Assembly: GCA_003508835.1 (NCBI GenBank)
Contig: PUFA01000034.1
Location: 7,342,501 to 7,406,500 of the forward strand
Origin: Eonycteris spelaea
Taxonomy: Eukaryota; Chordata; Mammalia; Chiroptera; Pteropodidae
Length of the DNA stretch: 64,000 bases
Reading direction: 5' to 3'
The notes beneath the pieces were generated by a model. That model searched no databases and was not told the origin of the DNA. It saw nothing but the letters and a program-made list of their open reading frames with translations. Positions 24,293-35,639 of the stretch are shown here, piece after piece. Position 1 is the stretch's first letter, and every line of letters begins with the position of its first letter. A program made the translations under genes and the position numbers.

Positions 24293-24545
24293 ATTTTATT
24301 TAGCATTCATTTATTTATTCATTCACTTTATATTGAAATGGTTACCATGCAATATGCTAGATGTTAAAGATTTAAGAGTGAATGACATATTGAGCCTTGG
24401 TCATACAATCATGCTTAAAACAACATTAAAACACAATGTGATTAATGATGTAGAGATCTATGCTTACAGTTATAGAGATGGAGTGGATATAGCCATATGT
24501 ACATTTAAGGAAAGGCTTCCCAGAGAAGGGAAAACTTGAGCTAAA
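24293..24545 (-). repeat. L2 LINE 3' fragment, minus strand
   Basis: 'tttagcattcatttatttat', 'accatgcaatatgctagatg' and later 'aaggaaaggcttcccagaga' with 'gaaaacttgagctaaatctt' keep the order of the L2 3' end in reverse. The 84-codon frame at 24285 is its product and is not a gene. Confidence 0.55.
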
Positions 24546-24949
24546 TCTTTTGTGGGTTTTCAAGTCACAAAAATAATCAAAGTTCATTACAAAATTGGAA
24601 ACTAATGTAAGAAGAAATAAGAAAATAAAATCTTTGTTAACAGTTTGATGCACTTTGTCCTGTGTCTCCAATGCAAAGGAGTTTTATACTTTATATAGCA
24701 AAATTCATGATGCATGTAAAATGTTTTAAAATAAAACTAGACTATAAGTAATTTTTCATCTTATTACATAGTTTTATAAGCATCATTTTTTCAAAAACTT
24801 TTTTTTTTATCAAAGAGCAATTCATATATGTCATACAAAATACCAAAAAGCATATTGGAAAAAATAAGAGCATCCAGTGTTACAATGATCTATTCTTCAT
24901 TTTTTTCTTTTGTATGTTTAATAGGGCACATTGTACCATAATTTATATA

Positions 24950-25115
24950 AAATCCCCCATAACTTGTTGATTTCCTAATATTCAGCTATGTTAAATAATT
25001 CAGAGAAGAACATTTTGTTCAGAAATGTTTTTCACATTCGAGATTACGTCTCAAGGGTATGTTCTAAAATGTAGAATTACTGGGCCACAGAGAAACTGGC
25101 CCATGCAGGATAAAT
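24950..25115 (-). mobile_element. Old LINE-1 fragment, antisense
   Basis: 'gaagaacattttgttcagaa', 'ttttcacattcgagattacg' and 'tctaaaatgtagaattactg' with 'ggcc' resemble the antisense L1/HAL1 text normally reading 'cctagaagtggaattactgggtc'. Confidence 0.5.
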
Positions 25116-27144
25116 AGAATTTGAGTGATACGAGGATGAGAAGAGAAATGTACGCACCCTAGGGAGAGGAAAGAACACACCCAACTTACATGGGTATTTG
25201 TGTAACTGCTCAAGAGGCCTAGCTGATCTAGTGTACAACTCAACGAACCCTCCTCTGGCAAAAGGTTGTTTCATTCCGTCCAGGTGTGTAAAATCATATT
25301 ACAAACATTGGGAACTGTTGCATCTTGTAGAGACATTGACACTGTAATTACTGATAGTTATTAGTAGCCTAAGCTGCTGAAAATGACCTATAATACCAGC
25401 TGTAGTGATAGGGATACATAAAAGAGTTCTTCTGATCAGAAAAGGCAAGAATTTTCTCCATGGCCTCAAATAATGATGAATAGGCAGATTATCTAATTAA
25501 GGTCATGAAGATAACATAATTGCTATAGTATCGCCAACTCTAAAATTCTGTGTGGTAATAATATCATCTAATGCTCACCCCTCACTATAATTCTGCTGGA
25601 CACCTAGATAATATAATTACTCCTGCCTTGAATTCTTTTGTATATATATTGTATACATATAAATAAATAAACAAACAAATAAATAATAAGCAAGCCTATC
25701 AGCAGATGTGTGTGGGGTGGGGGGGTGGAATTAAAAGTATTCCTTATAATCTGTATTTCTTCTAAAGAAATGGGAAATTATTCAAGAGAATAACTGACTC
25801 CGAGCACTAGGAGAAAAATTCTAAAATCATGCTGTTTTTATTTCCCTTAGACTTTAATGTGAGTTGATATCTTCCAAGGAGACTGCAGCTGTGATAAAGG
25901 ATCCACTCAATTCTGTTTTTAACAAAGTTTCACACTTTATTTGCTAAATGGCAAACTGGGGAATAGCGACTACACTGAAGCAGATAGTGCTCATCTTACG
26001 CTGTAGACCATTCTTCCCAATTACCCCAGCACAGATTTGTATTAAGGAGTTTAGTGAACAGGGGCTACTATATATAGCATATAGTTGTCTGGAAGTACAG
26101 ACTGCATATGGACACTGAATTACCAAGCAGCCTCAATCCTTAAATGCCCTCAAAGGAACCCTGTTGTTCAAATTTCTCAGTTTTCAAGATTTCCTGCAAT
26201 TCCAGGGAATAGAGCAATTAAGACATCCTCCGAAACCTATTCTCCTACAGTGTTCTAACACACTCATTTCCATAGAAATAGGGCGACCGTTTACCGTGAC
26301 CAATAGAATTCTGTTTTCTCAGAATAATTATTAAAAGTGTCCAGTTGTACTAGAAAATTAGGATGATAAGTTATATGCTCCCCCTGCAGAGAAATAATCC
26401 TCACAAACAGAAAAGTTCTGCAGGATGATAGATTAAGAAATGTGAGAGTCACCTATGCACTCAGGATGTTGAGAAATGCTCGGTAAAATATAGTTAAAGA
26501 ATTAAAATGCATAGCTGTGCTCAAAGCAAGAAAGCAAAATATCCAAACGCCAAAGAGAGAAAAGAAAGCTCATATCCTTAAAAGTGAGTACGAATTGAAA
26601 CACCATGGCTGGCCACCAAAGTCCTGGAGCCAGATATAAACCTAAGAACTGGTGTTTTGAAGCCTTCAGATTTAATATCCAGGACCAGAATCAGCTCCTT
26701 CATTAAAATGAAACCTGGAAAGAAACTTGACTTGCCCACAAATGGTAATTGGAAATTTTCTACTAGCTGGTGCAGAGGGCTGACCACACAGGTCACATGT
26801 GGAAACGATGGCACAGCATTTTTAGGACATGCACATCGCACTACGTTTCCAGGGCTCGTGTGGGATGGAAACTCCAGGAAACAAATGTAAAATGTTGCCT
26901 TTTGTTAATACCTTCATGGACCCAGACGTAGGTAACTCTGAAATCGCCGCCCTCAACAGATCTCTACAGCGCAAAGGACGGGTCATTTTCAAAGAATGAT
27001 TTTCCAGAAACCGAGGTCATAGACAAATGTCACAAAAATTTGAGCAAGTCCAACAATGAAAACGATTGATTAGAGACCTACCAAAGAAGATAACCGAACT
27101 TGGAAACTCAAATGAGACATTTGAAAGAATCTTTATAAATACAA
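25116..27144. other. Unassigned sequence
   Basis: Contains a (TA)n/(AAAT)n/(AAAC)n low-complexity run at 25636-25690 and a short G-run near 25715-25727, otherwise nothing recognised. Overlapping opposite frames at 26578-26890 lack any motif. Confidence 0.45.
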
Positions 27145-27240
27145 TCATGCATCATATTACATACATTTTGGTTAACAGTGGACCATGTGTACTAAGGTGG
27201 TCCCATAAGGTCATAATGGAGCTGTTAATCCCTATTGTCT
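27145..27240. mobile_element. Short Tigger-like terminal fragment
   Basis: 'acaatcatgcatcatattac', 'ggttaacagtggaccatgtg' and 'aaggtggtcccataaggtca' match one end of a Tigger-group MITE. Only about 95 bp remain. Confidence 0.55.
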
Positions 27241-27439
27241 AGTGACTCTGCATGAGGGACAAGAGACCTAGACTTGTAATCCAAGATGTTTTTCTTCATG
27301 CCACTTCTCAAGGGCTGTTCCTCTACCTTGGAACCACGTTGCTTGGGGCTAGTGCATTAGCCTGTGAAAGTCTGGATTCTGGGACAGCCGTGGTATGGCC
27401 ATTGAGGCAAACATGCTCTTCTTCTATAAATACATAACC

Positions 27440-27510
27440 TTATTGAACAATACTATGTGGCAGACACTAAGAATCCAGGCTAAATTCTTTACTCGATTCT
27501 TTTTTATTAT
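27440..27510 (-). repeat. MIR, left part of a split copy
   Basis: 'ttattgaacaatactatgtg' with 'gcagacactaagaa' and 'ctttactcgattctt' is the reverse complement of the MIR 3' end. The match stops at about 27510 and resumes at about 27686, so an insertion separates the two halves. Confidence 0.6.
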
Positions 27511-27687
27511 TTTTTTATTTATTGTATTTTAGACAGGCAACCTTTGGTTGACCTCACAGATTGCAAGGACCTTGTCAGCTTACAATCTTTTATGTTTTTT
27601 GTTTTTTTTTTTTTTTTTTACACCTACAGCACCTGGTCTTCCTAAGTGGTCTCCTATCCTAGTACTCACTAGGCCCAACCCTGCTCT
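27511..27687 (-). mobile_element. 5S rRNA-derived retroposon (SINE-like composite)
   Basis: On the minus strand this insertion has a head from the 3' half of 5S rRNA (27684 to 27623), an 18-base poly(A) (T-run at 27602-27619), a body of about 80 bp and an A-rich tail. By eye the head matches vertebrate 5S rRNA at 52 of 62 positions, several differences being CpG-to-TpG decay. The head is 5' truncated but reaches through the internal-promoter C box. The insertion splits a MIR and appears flanked by an imperfect duplication ('cgattctt' left, 'tggttctt' right). It is either one 5S-derived SINE, as described in fruit bats, or a 5S retro-pseudogene plus an adjacent second insertion. Confidence 0.7.
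27623..27684 (-). pseudogene. 5S rRNA pseudogene fragment
   Basis: Corresponds to about residues 56-117 of 5S rRNA. The plus strand reads 'cctacagcacctggtc', 'ggtctcctatcctagtac' and 'aggcccaaccctgc', the reverse complement of the 5S 3' half. Without its 5' half and with base changes it cannot make a functional rRNA. The poly(A) next to it shows RNA-mediated origin. Confidence 0.85.
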
Positions 27688-27790
27688 TGGTTCTTATTTA
27701 ATTTTCACAGCAATGCCATCATGTAGAGCCTGATTATTCTCATGGTAGGGAAAAAACAGTGTTTGGTTTGAGGTTCCTTGAGCTTGCTTA
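27686..27790 (-). repeat. MIR, right part of the split copy
   Basis: 'cttatttaattttcacagca' and 'gcctgattattctcatgg' continue the MIR reverse complement from the point where the left part stops. The distal end is weak. Confidence 0.55.
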
Positions 27791-28876
27791 GGAGTGGGAA
27801 AATAAAAACCTCCATGAGGCTCATCCTAGAACCTGATTTTACCTTAATTTTACCTTTATTCTCTTATATATGTTTTAGAACTTCACCAGGAGAAATAAAT
27901 GTTCTACATAGCCTGCCCAGTTACCTTTATGAAGACAGCCCCTCGTTGGGTTTTCCCTTTACTATTTCTAGCAGGAGGCATGCTCACACTGAAAGGAGCA
28001 GGCTAGAAGCTGGGTGCTGAGACAGAGATAGAGGCTCATCCCGGCCAGCTGGGGTCCTTTCTGTTGTGCTGATCCTCTGACTCTTCATGTTAAGAAGATG
28101 TTTTCCAGAGGAACCTGGGACAGCTTTTAAACTTTGTATCTGATATCTATTTTAACCACAGCTCTTTGACACAGGCTGCCTTTACGTAGTTGTGCCCTGT
28201 GTCTTTCTGAATGTACCAGCAAGTGCTCTGCCTGGATCAGGCCTTCTCCATTTTTAAAATGGACTGACCTTCATTATTACTGAGGAGTTAGAACAGATCC
28301 CATAATGCAATGACAGAGATGGCTTCTTTTGTATGTGCTGATGGCATAATTCATCAATGTGGATAGAACAATTATTAAAAATTGAATGCTGGTGGCTTGG
28401 CTCAACTTACTAGCCTCCCGCCTTTTCCTTAAAGTCTCTTTTGAAATTCGACTTGGAGTAGTAGGTTGTTTGAGTGGTCTCCCAGATTGCTATAAACTCC
28501 TCTCCAGTACATCTGTGTGTTTGATATGCTATCAATCATGGAGAAAAAAAGTAAGAAGATAGAGGAAAATATTAATATCCCAGGGCTATGCTCAAGCTAG
28601 CTCCTACAGCTTCAGAGAATTGATAGTTGAATTTTCAGGAACTTCGCAAACTAGATGTTAAAAGCCATTAGCAAATAATTAAATCATATACTTAAAATTA
28701 AGTTATATTAAAAGCAAAGGAAATAAATGTTTCAAAACTATCATTTACTAATTATTTCATTACATTTTACTAATATCTATGTTCTCAATGTTATTTATAT
28801 TTACCATATGTGTGAGATGGAAATATAGTATAATGGTATGCTACTGTGCATCTCTTCCCGTCACACCATTTACAAC
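27791..28876. other. Unassigned sequence
   Basis: GC content is slightly higher than in the neighbours at 27950-28260, but no exon, promoter or repeat is recognised. Confidence 0.4.
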
Positions 28877-29079
28877 CAGTGGGCCTCAAACTGTAATGGG
28901 AATCACAAGTGCCTGAAGGGTTTTGTTCTGTTTTGTTTACATGCAGATTCTTAGGCATCATGACAAAAGTTTCTGATTCAGCTGGTCTGAGAGAGAGAAA
29001 AACTTGTGAATTTCCACTTTTAACGAATTCCCAGGTGCTACTGATGTTGCCCCTGAGATAGCTCTTTGAGAACTACTAG
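28877..29079 (+). mobile_element. MER5A (hAT-Charlie MITE)
   Basis: Begins 'cagtgggcctcaaactgtaa' and ends 'ctctttgagaactactag', the decayed terminal inverted repeats of MER5A. Between them lie 'tctgattcagctggtctgag' and 'cccaggtgctactgatgttg'. At about 203 bp it is near full length. MER5A is non-autonomous and was mobilised by hAT-Charlie transposase. Confidence 0.9.
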
Positions 29080-30254
29080 TCTCGACAAGCCCAGGAAATA
29101 ATCATTTTTGTCTCACTTTAAAGATGAGGAAACATTTGGACTAGTCGGCATCACCATTCATTTCCACCCAAGAAATAAATTACTAATTACTTAAGGTTCA
29201 AAAATATGTTTTCATAGCATAGCCAATTCTTGGCCACAAAAATACCTGGACGCAGGAAATCAGAGCTATGACATACAACAAATCACCCAGACAATAGGAA
29301 ATCGGTGTGAGCACTTATATACAAATAATTAAAGTTCTTAGCCATTTAATTTGTCCTTTATTGTATCATCTCTCTGTTATAGATTTTACATTTATTATAA
29401 GAGCCCTAAAATTCTGTTATCTTTCTCCTTTAAGAGGGAATCCAGTCTCATCGATATTTATGACTTTCCATAGCATTAGTTTCACAAGTTTAAGAATTAT
29501 TTTTATGTTGACCTGACGCAAAGTCTATCTTATTTTTATTTTATCACAAAATACTTAGTTTCCAAATGTAGAAAATATACATGATCAATAATTCAGAAAG
29601 GCTTCTATTTTCCTGGGCTGCTGCTAGCCTTAAAGTGGATGTCCCTGGCCTTTTGTCTTCCTCCATGGAAGCCTTATTTGTTATTTCTCAGTCTTTTTTT
29701 TTTTTTTTACATGTCTGTGAATTATTTTCTACAATCACAGGTTGACAGTTCAGTGATTTTTCTAGCAGTACTCAACAATGAAGCGTCAGTACAATCAAGC
29801 ATTATTTAAATTCCTGGGGGGGAAAAACCCCATAAAATTCAAATTCTTCTTTACCACTCAGGCTAATAATAACTCAACCTTCAATCCGATCCCAGACATC
29901 AGAGATCAAAAGTGTGTGTAGATGGTTTTCTTTTTAAAGGGACAGGCTTAAAGCGACAAGCCACAGGGAGAGAAAGAAAAATTAGTACAGATGTTTATAT
30001 GAAGGCTGTTTGTCTCATATATTACTATTCAAATCAGGACAATATTAAAGTGTGAGGCTGTCATGTAATCAGGACCATGGTAGACACTGAACAAACAAAG
30101 ACTAGCAAGCACTAACACTGACCCATGAGAAGTTGTAATCTCACAGGACTAACAAAATAAATATCATAGGAGTCAGACTGAGGTGGAGCTACATGAGAAG
30201 GGGTACAAAAATTAAATTCCACCGGGATAGTAAAAATGTGTAGAGATTTGTATT

Positions 30255-30256
<2 letters not shown>
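29080..30256. other. Unassigned sequence
   Basis: A possible MIR scrap ('aaagatgaggaaacatttgg') lies near 29118, and a 13-base or longer T-run lies near 29694-29708. Nothing else is recognised. Confidence 0.4.

Positions 30257-30293
<37 letters not shown>
30257..30293 (+). repeat. (AC)n microsatellite
   Basis: About eighteen uninterrupted AC units followed by an imperfect ACA run to about 30318. Confidence 0.97.
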
Positions 30294-30294
<1 letters not shown>

Positions 30295-30318
30295 CAAAAC
30301 AACAATGACAACAACAAC

Positions 30319-32479
30319 TCCTGTTGCTCTCTCTTCTTCTAAAGAAAAAATGAGAGGGAAGGTGTGAGATTGTGACTAAAGGTTAAATCAATCATAAATG
30401 GCCAATGTTTCAAACACTCATACCTATGTAGTAAAACCTCCATTAAAACCCAGGAGGTTCTGGGTTGTTGAATACTTGGAGGTGGTGAGGGAGAGGCCCA
30501 CGGAAGAGGGCAGGGAGCTCTGCGCTCCTTCTGCATACCTTGCCCTATGCATCTCTTCCAACTGGCTGTTCCTTAGTCATATCCTTTTATAATAGGCTGG
30601 TAATCTAGAAAGTAAAATGTTTCTCTGTGTTCTGTGAGGGGCTCTAGAAAATGAATCAAACCCAAGGAGGGGGTTGTGGGAATGAAACAGAACCAGAAAT
30701 CTCCAAAAATGAATCTCAAAATGATCTAGGGGCCAAACTGTCTAAAACCTATTTCTTAATGAACAGAAAACCATCAGGAGTTTGTTTGTAAATATTCTCA
30801 ATTAATCTCCACTTAATTTATATATAATATACACTACACACTTTTTTTAAAAAAAACTATTCACCCTTTCTACTCTTCCACCTGGCTTGAAAATATAGAG
30901 ACATGAGTGTCAGGCATTTTTTGAAAATTGTTAACATATTATTTGTGTTTATTAAGAAAAGCCCTTTTACTTGTTTGCTTCAAATTTAAATATAAATTCA
31001 TCTTGGTTTACATCATGGTGCCTGTGAAATCCTTAGATATTCCCTAGTCTCAGGCTATATTTTAACATGTAGAAAGTAATAAGTATAAGAAAATTAGCAA
31101 ATATCTACAGAACATGTATTATGTGAAAACACATATCAATAGTTCATCTTTTGATGTGAGCCCATAATCACTATTTAGTAAATGATTGGACAGATTAGTT
31201 CACCATTTTTCCTAATCTTTGAGAAAAACTTCCCTCTACAAGAAAAGATATTTATAAACTGATGCAGCCAATTAACCTTTGCCACGTGAAAAATATATCC
31301 CCACTTCTGTCCGAGAAAGGAACACCTCAGTTCCTTGAATTGATTTGCAAAAAGAACTTCCCTTATCTCTAAGTCCAGCTTCTACAAACGAGGCACAAAA
31401 GTATGAAAGAAGGTGAGAATAGGAGTTAAGTTTTCTTGTCATCAAGACTGGTAGATTTCTTTATTGTCAACTGATTCAATAATGCAGACATAGCACAATA
31501 TAAGAAGGTTCTTTTAAGAAGTATAATCAACCGTGTGGTTGCACATGAACTTTACAGCTGACTACTTCTATAGTCCATACAATTTCAAATCTTCAGTTTT
31601 ATTCAAATTTCCTATGGAGTGTTTAAGTGATGGATGTGTCTGGGGCATTTCAACCAATCTTCCAAGCTCCATCTGCCAGGCCATCTGGATTTTGCATCCA
31701 CAGAGAACTACTTGGTGAATGATTACAGACTATGACTTAAAAAAAAAGAGAGAGAGAGAGAGAAAGAAAGAAAAAGAAAATAGTAGCTTGTAACATAAAC
31801 ACATGTGGAACTAAAATCATTTTTGTTCAGTGTTCTATAAAAGTAAAAAGTTGCCAAGTAGAGAAGAGAAATGCATTTTTTTGTTTGATTTTTTCCCCCA
31901 TCAGTCACATGTATTACGATAAGTGTCTGACCTTTTTCCATAAGATGTTTAAATGGCAGCTATTACGGCTACAGTATACTGTTTGATCGAAAGCCCTAGA
32001 GGACAATAGTTTGTTTGGCAAAGGTCATGTTCCTTATATACTTGTGAGTGTGTTCAAAAGGCTTACCAACTAAATATACAAAATTTTCACTGAGAATAAA
32101 TTATTTAACAGCTTTCAAATTAAATGTAAGCCAAGAAATCTATAGGGAATATTTTAAAAGAACCAAAAATCTCTCTCATAGTTTATGAAAAATATTCTTC
32201 TAAAACAAGTCAACTTGAGTTAATATGAAACATTGGGGCTTGTTTTAAGTGATTTTAAAAACATATTTATGTAGAAACAAGACACTGGTTAAATCTTACA
32301 TCATAAAAATGTGGAACTATTTGAAAAGAAGAATGTATCTACTGGCAGAGAATAGGAAAGAAGAAGAGCTAGGGTCTTCTTACCATGTTTTAATAGCACT
32401 TGTAGTTTGTTACCATGAGAATAATAAAATCTAGAATAAATTGTGTAACACTAACAGATTGGTCTTTCTAAAAATTAGC
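30319..32479. other. Unassigned sequence with a GA-rich tract
   Basis: Apart from the purine tract at 31739-31782, no repeat or gene is recognised. Opposite-strand frames of 64-65 codons at 30339-30592 mirror each other and have no motif. Confidence 0.4.
31739..31782 (+). repeat. (GA)n/(GAAA)n purine-rich tract
   Basis: An A-run, then GA units, then GAAA units, all purine on the plus strand. Confidence 0.9.
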
Positions 32480-33155
32480 TTTTTTTACTTTGTCAGGTGT
32501 ATGAGGTATAACATTCGTATACTAAAATTCTTTCTTCTGAAGTATACCTTTGGAAAGTTTTGACAAATACATACAGCCATGTATCTGTCATTTCCATCAG
32601 CCTGTGAAGCTCCCTTCTGCTCCTTTGTAGTCAGTTCTATCTCATAACACAGCCATATGACTTTATGTTCTCTAGCTTTGCCTTTTCTAGAATGTCATAT
32701 AAATGAAAACATTCAATGTGTAAATCTTTTGTGCTTTGCTTCTTTTCATTATCATAACACTTTTGCAATTCACCCATGCTGTTATCTGTATCAGCGGTTT
32801 GTCCCATTTTGTTGCTGAGTATTTATTCCCAAATTAGATGCACCACAAATTGCAATCCATTCACCACTAATGGACCTTGGGATAGTATTAGTGTGGGGTT
32901 GATTAGTGCCATAAACATTTGCATACAAGTCTTTAGTCATAGTTACCAAGGAATAAAATTGTTGCTCATATGGTAAGTGCTCATTTAATATTACAAGAAA
33001 CTACCAAATTATTTCCCAATGTAGCTGTACCATTTGTATTTTTACCTGCAAGTCATCAAAGTTTTAGTCAATCTCACATTCTCATTAGCACTTTGTAGTC
33101 TCACAATTTTTTAATTATAACCATTCTACCAAATGTGTAATACCAATCGAAACCT
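32480..33155 (-). mobile_element. LINE-1, 3' segment of a 5'-inverted copy
   Basis: 'aagttttgacaaatacatac', 'ggtttgtcccattttgttgc', 'cataaacatttgcatacaag', 'gctcatatggtaagtgctca' and 'tataaccattctaccaaatg' are the antisense of L1M ORF2 end and 3' UTR. A short T-run near 32479-32486 may be the reversed tail. Its upstream limit, just after the L1 block reading 'gagataccattac' in sense, is the point where the neighbouring sense segment stops. Confidence 0.75.
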
Positions 33156-33159
33156 CAAG

Positions 33160-33960
33160 CTTTTATGTTTTAGTAATCGGCAAGTTTATTCCAAATTTTA
33201 TAGAAATGCGAAACACTAGAATTGCCAAAAAATTTTTGAAAAAGAAGAACAAATAGGAGGACTCATATTTCCTAATTTCAAGATTACAGAAATCAATAGT
33301 TTATGGTTTTGAAATAAGAACAACTGTAGAGATTAATGGAATGTAATAGAGAGTCAAGAAACAAACATACTAAGGTATGTTCAATTGATTTTTAACGAAG
33401 ATACCAAAAAAATTCAATGAGGAAAGGATAATCTTTTCATAATGTGGTCCAAAAATAATATTTTTATGATATAAAACTGATCTCAAACCATACTAATTAA
33501 GTTAATATGAGTCATAGATCTAAATGTAAGAACTAAAATTATTTAAAAATTATAAAAATATATAACTATGAAACCGTTGTGCCCTTGAATTTGGCAAAGA
33601 CTTATATGGGAAACAAAAAGTGTGAAACATAAAAGAAAAAGAGATAGCTTGAATCTCATTAAAATTAAAATTTTCTGCCCTTCAAAAGATAGTTAAGAAA
33701 ATGTGAAGACTGGAACAGACTGGAAGAAAATATTTTCAAAACACATATGTGTTATGATTCCAGAATATATAAGAAATGCATAACTCAATAATAAGACACA
33801 TAAATTAATAAAATATTGGCAATAGATTCACAAAGACTATTTAGCAAATAAAAATCAATGGATTGCAAATAACTACATGAAAAAATGTTCAACATCAGTC
33901 ATTAGGGAGATGCAGGTTGAAACTACGAAAAGATACCATTACAAAATATTCCTAAAATAT
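33160..33960 (+). mobile_element. LINE-1, inverted 5' segment (ORF2, post-RT)
   Basis: 'ttcaattgatttttaacgaa', 'gaggaaaggataatcttttc', 'catagatctaaatgtaagaa', 'cttcaaaagatagttaagaa', 'gaaaatattttcaaaacaca' and 'gttcaacatcagtcattagg' keep the order of L1 ORF2 downstream of the reverse transcriptase. Together with 32480-33155, read on the minus strand, it forms inverted-5' then normal-3' L1, the pattern of twin priming. Confidence 0.8.
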
Positions 33961-34289
33961 ATTTTCTTTGAGAATAAAGTAAAAGATGCATGGGAGAATT
34001 TACATCAGGGTATGCTTTTCAGTATGCTATAAATAAAACATACATTAGAAAACAAATTTGAAAAAATACAGATTTTTGTCATTAATATATCACATAATTG
34101 CCTGTAAACAAAACTAAGTCTCTTAGACTACTTTTAAAATGTATTTTAAAAGGATACTTTGATACTTTCTATTTCTAATTTTTTTCTTTGACAGGTGTTA
34201 AACTAGAGTTAGTATCTGTATTTCAAAAAGATAAATTCTAGATTCAGTTTCAAATTCCATGTTTAATTTTTATAGAGGTAATATATCCA

Positions 34290-34540
34290 TCATTATTATT
34301 TAAAAAAACAATATTTTTATTGTACTTCTTATGTAAGAGCAATAGAGTTAATAGTCATGGTTATGTAAAGTAGAGTGTAAGGAATATAGTTGATAATATT
34401 TTAATAGCTATGTGTGGTGTCAGCTGAGTACTAGACTTACTGGGATCACTCTGTAAGTTCTATAAATATCTAACCACTATGCTGTACACCTGAATATTCA
34501 ATGTCAACTGTAATTTTAAAATAAAAATAAAAAGGAAATT
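34290..34540 (+). mobile_element. LINE-1 3' terminus, Laurasiatheria type
   Basis: 'ggaatatagttgataatatt', 'gtgtcagctgagtactagac', 'tgggatcactctgtaagttc', 'ccactatgctgtacacctga' and 'caatgtcaactgtaatttta' match the L1 3' end common in laurasiatherian genomes, closing with an A-rich tail. Confidence 0.8.
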
Positions 34541-35324
34541 GAGTGAAAATAAAGTAAAAATTATAAATAATAAATATCATCTAACAAAGAAAAAATGTTT
34601 TGTTGGCAGTTTTAGTTTAAATTATTTAATAATAAAGTTAAATATATTTTTATGATGTACTTACGTATATGCTTTTCTATAAAATGTCCATCTTTTTTCT
34701 ATTGTAATTTTGGAAAATATTTTTGCCAGGATTTTCTTTGCCATGATTCCCTTTGACAGATCATTCTAAAGCTGGAGTCCTTATGTTCCCCATTATAGAA
34801 CAATAAATCTTCCTCATAATTTTAATCAGTCTAGAGCTTTGGCTGCATGATGCCAAAACATCTGGCAGAAAAAGGAAAAACTAAAAGCAAGCTTATATGT
34901 TGTTTAAGTATATTTGAATATAGGCAATTGAAATGAGAGCTTTCAATGTAGTATTTAAATTTGTTGAAGGTGAATTTACATCAAATATTTTTTTTCTTTT
35001 TAATTCAACATTTGTGTTGCCAGACATATACAATTTCTTCATATTGCTTATGGTATGTATCAAGTTTAGCATTCAAAAAATATAGGAGGCTTTAAAATAT
35101 TTTTAAAGTTGTAATCTTTGTAACCAAAAATATAGTTCAGGTATGTTATATGTGGTTAAAAAGATCTAGACTGGATTAGAAAGATATGGCTAGATTTTAT
35201 AGGTCTAGAAGATTCCCATTCTATTAATTGTATAAAATTAATCACAAATTTTACTTTTATAATTTCATTCCTACCTCAGTTGAGTAACAAGGGCTGTATT
35301 TTCCCTTCTGTCTTTGAAACAATC
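34541..35324. other. Unassigned AT-rich sequence
   Basis: Nothing recognised; very AT-rich between two L1 fragments. Confidence 0.4.
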
Positions 35325-35592
35325 ACATATTATTTGATTATATTCTATGAAATGTCCAGAATAGGCAAATCCATAGAGATAGTATATTAATTATTGCCAG
35401 TAGCTAGGGGTGTGGGAGAATTAGGAGTGATGCTAATTGATACAGGTTTTCTTAGAGGGTGATAAAATATGTTTTATTTAGATAGTAGTGATAAGTATGC
35501 AACTGTAAATAATTTAAAACTACTGGATTATACACTTTAAAAGGTGAATTTTATGTACATGAGTAATATCTCAATTAAACTAAAAAATACAT
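35325..35592 (+). mobile_element. LINE-1 3' UTR, old type
   Basis: 'tatgaaatgtccagaatagg', 'gccagtagctaggggtgtgg', 'gatagtagtgataagtatgc' and 'tatacactttaaaaggtgaa' follow an L1M 3' UTR in sense. It ends just before an ORF2 stretch from the other end of an L1, so two insertions are present. Confidence 0.8.
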
Positions 35593-35639
35593 GAAAAAAC
35601 TGAGAAATGAAGAAGTAACACATAAATTCAAAATTTTTC

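Noticed and set aside
29819..29835. G-run, A-run, C-run as a hairpin terminator or regulatory stem
   Set aside because: Only four to five base pairs can form and there is no transcript context.
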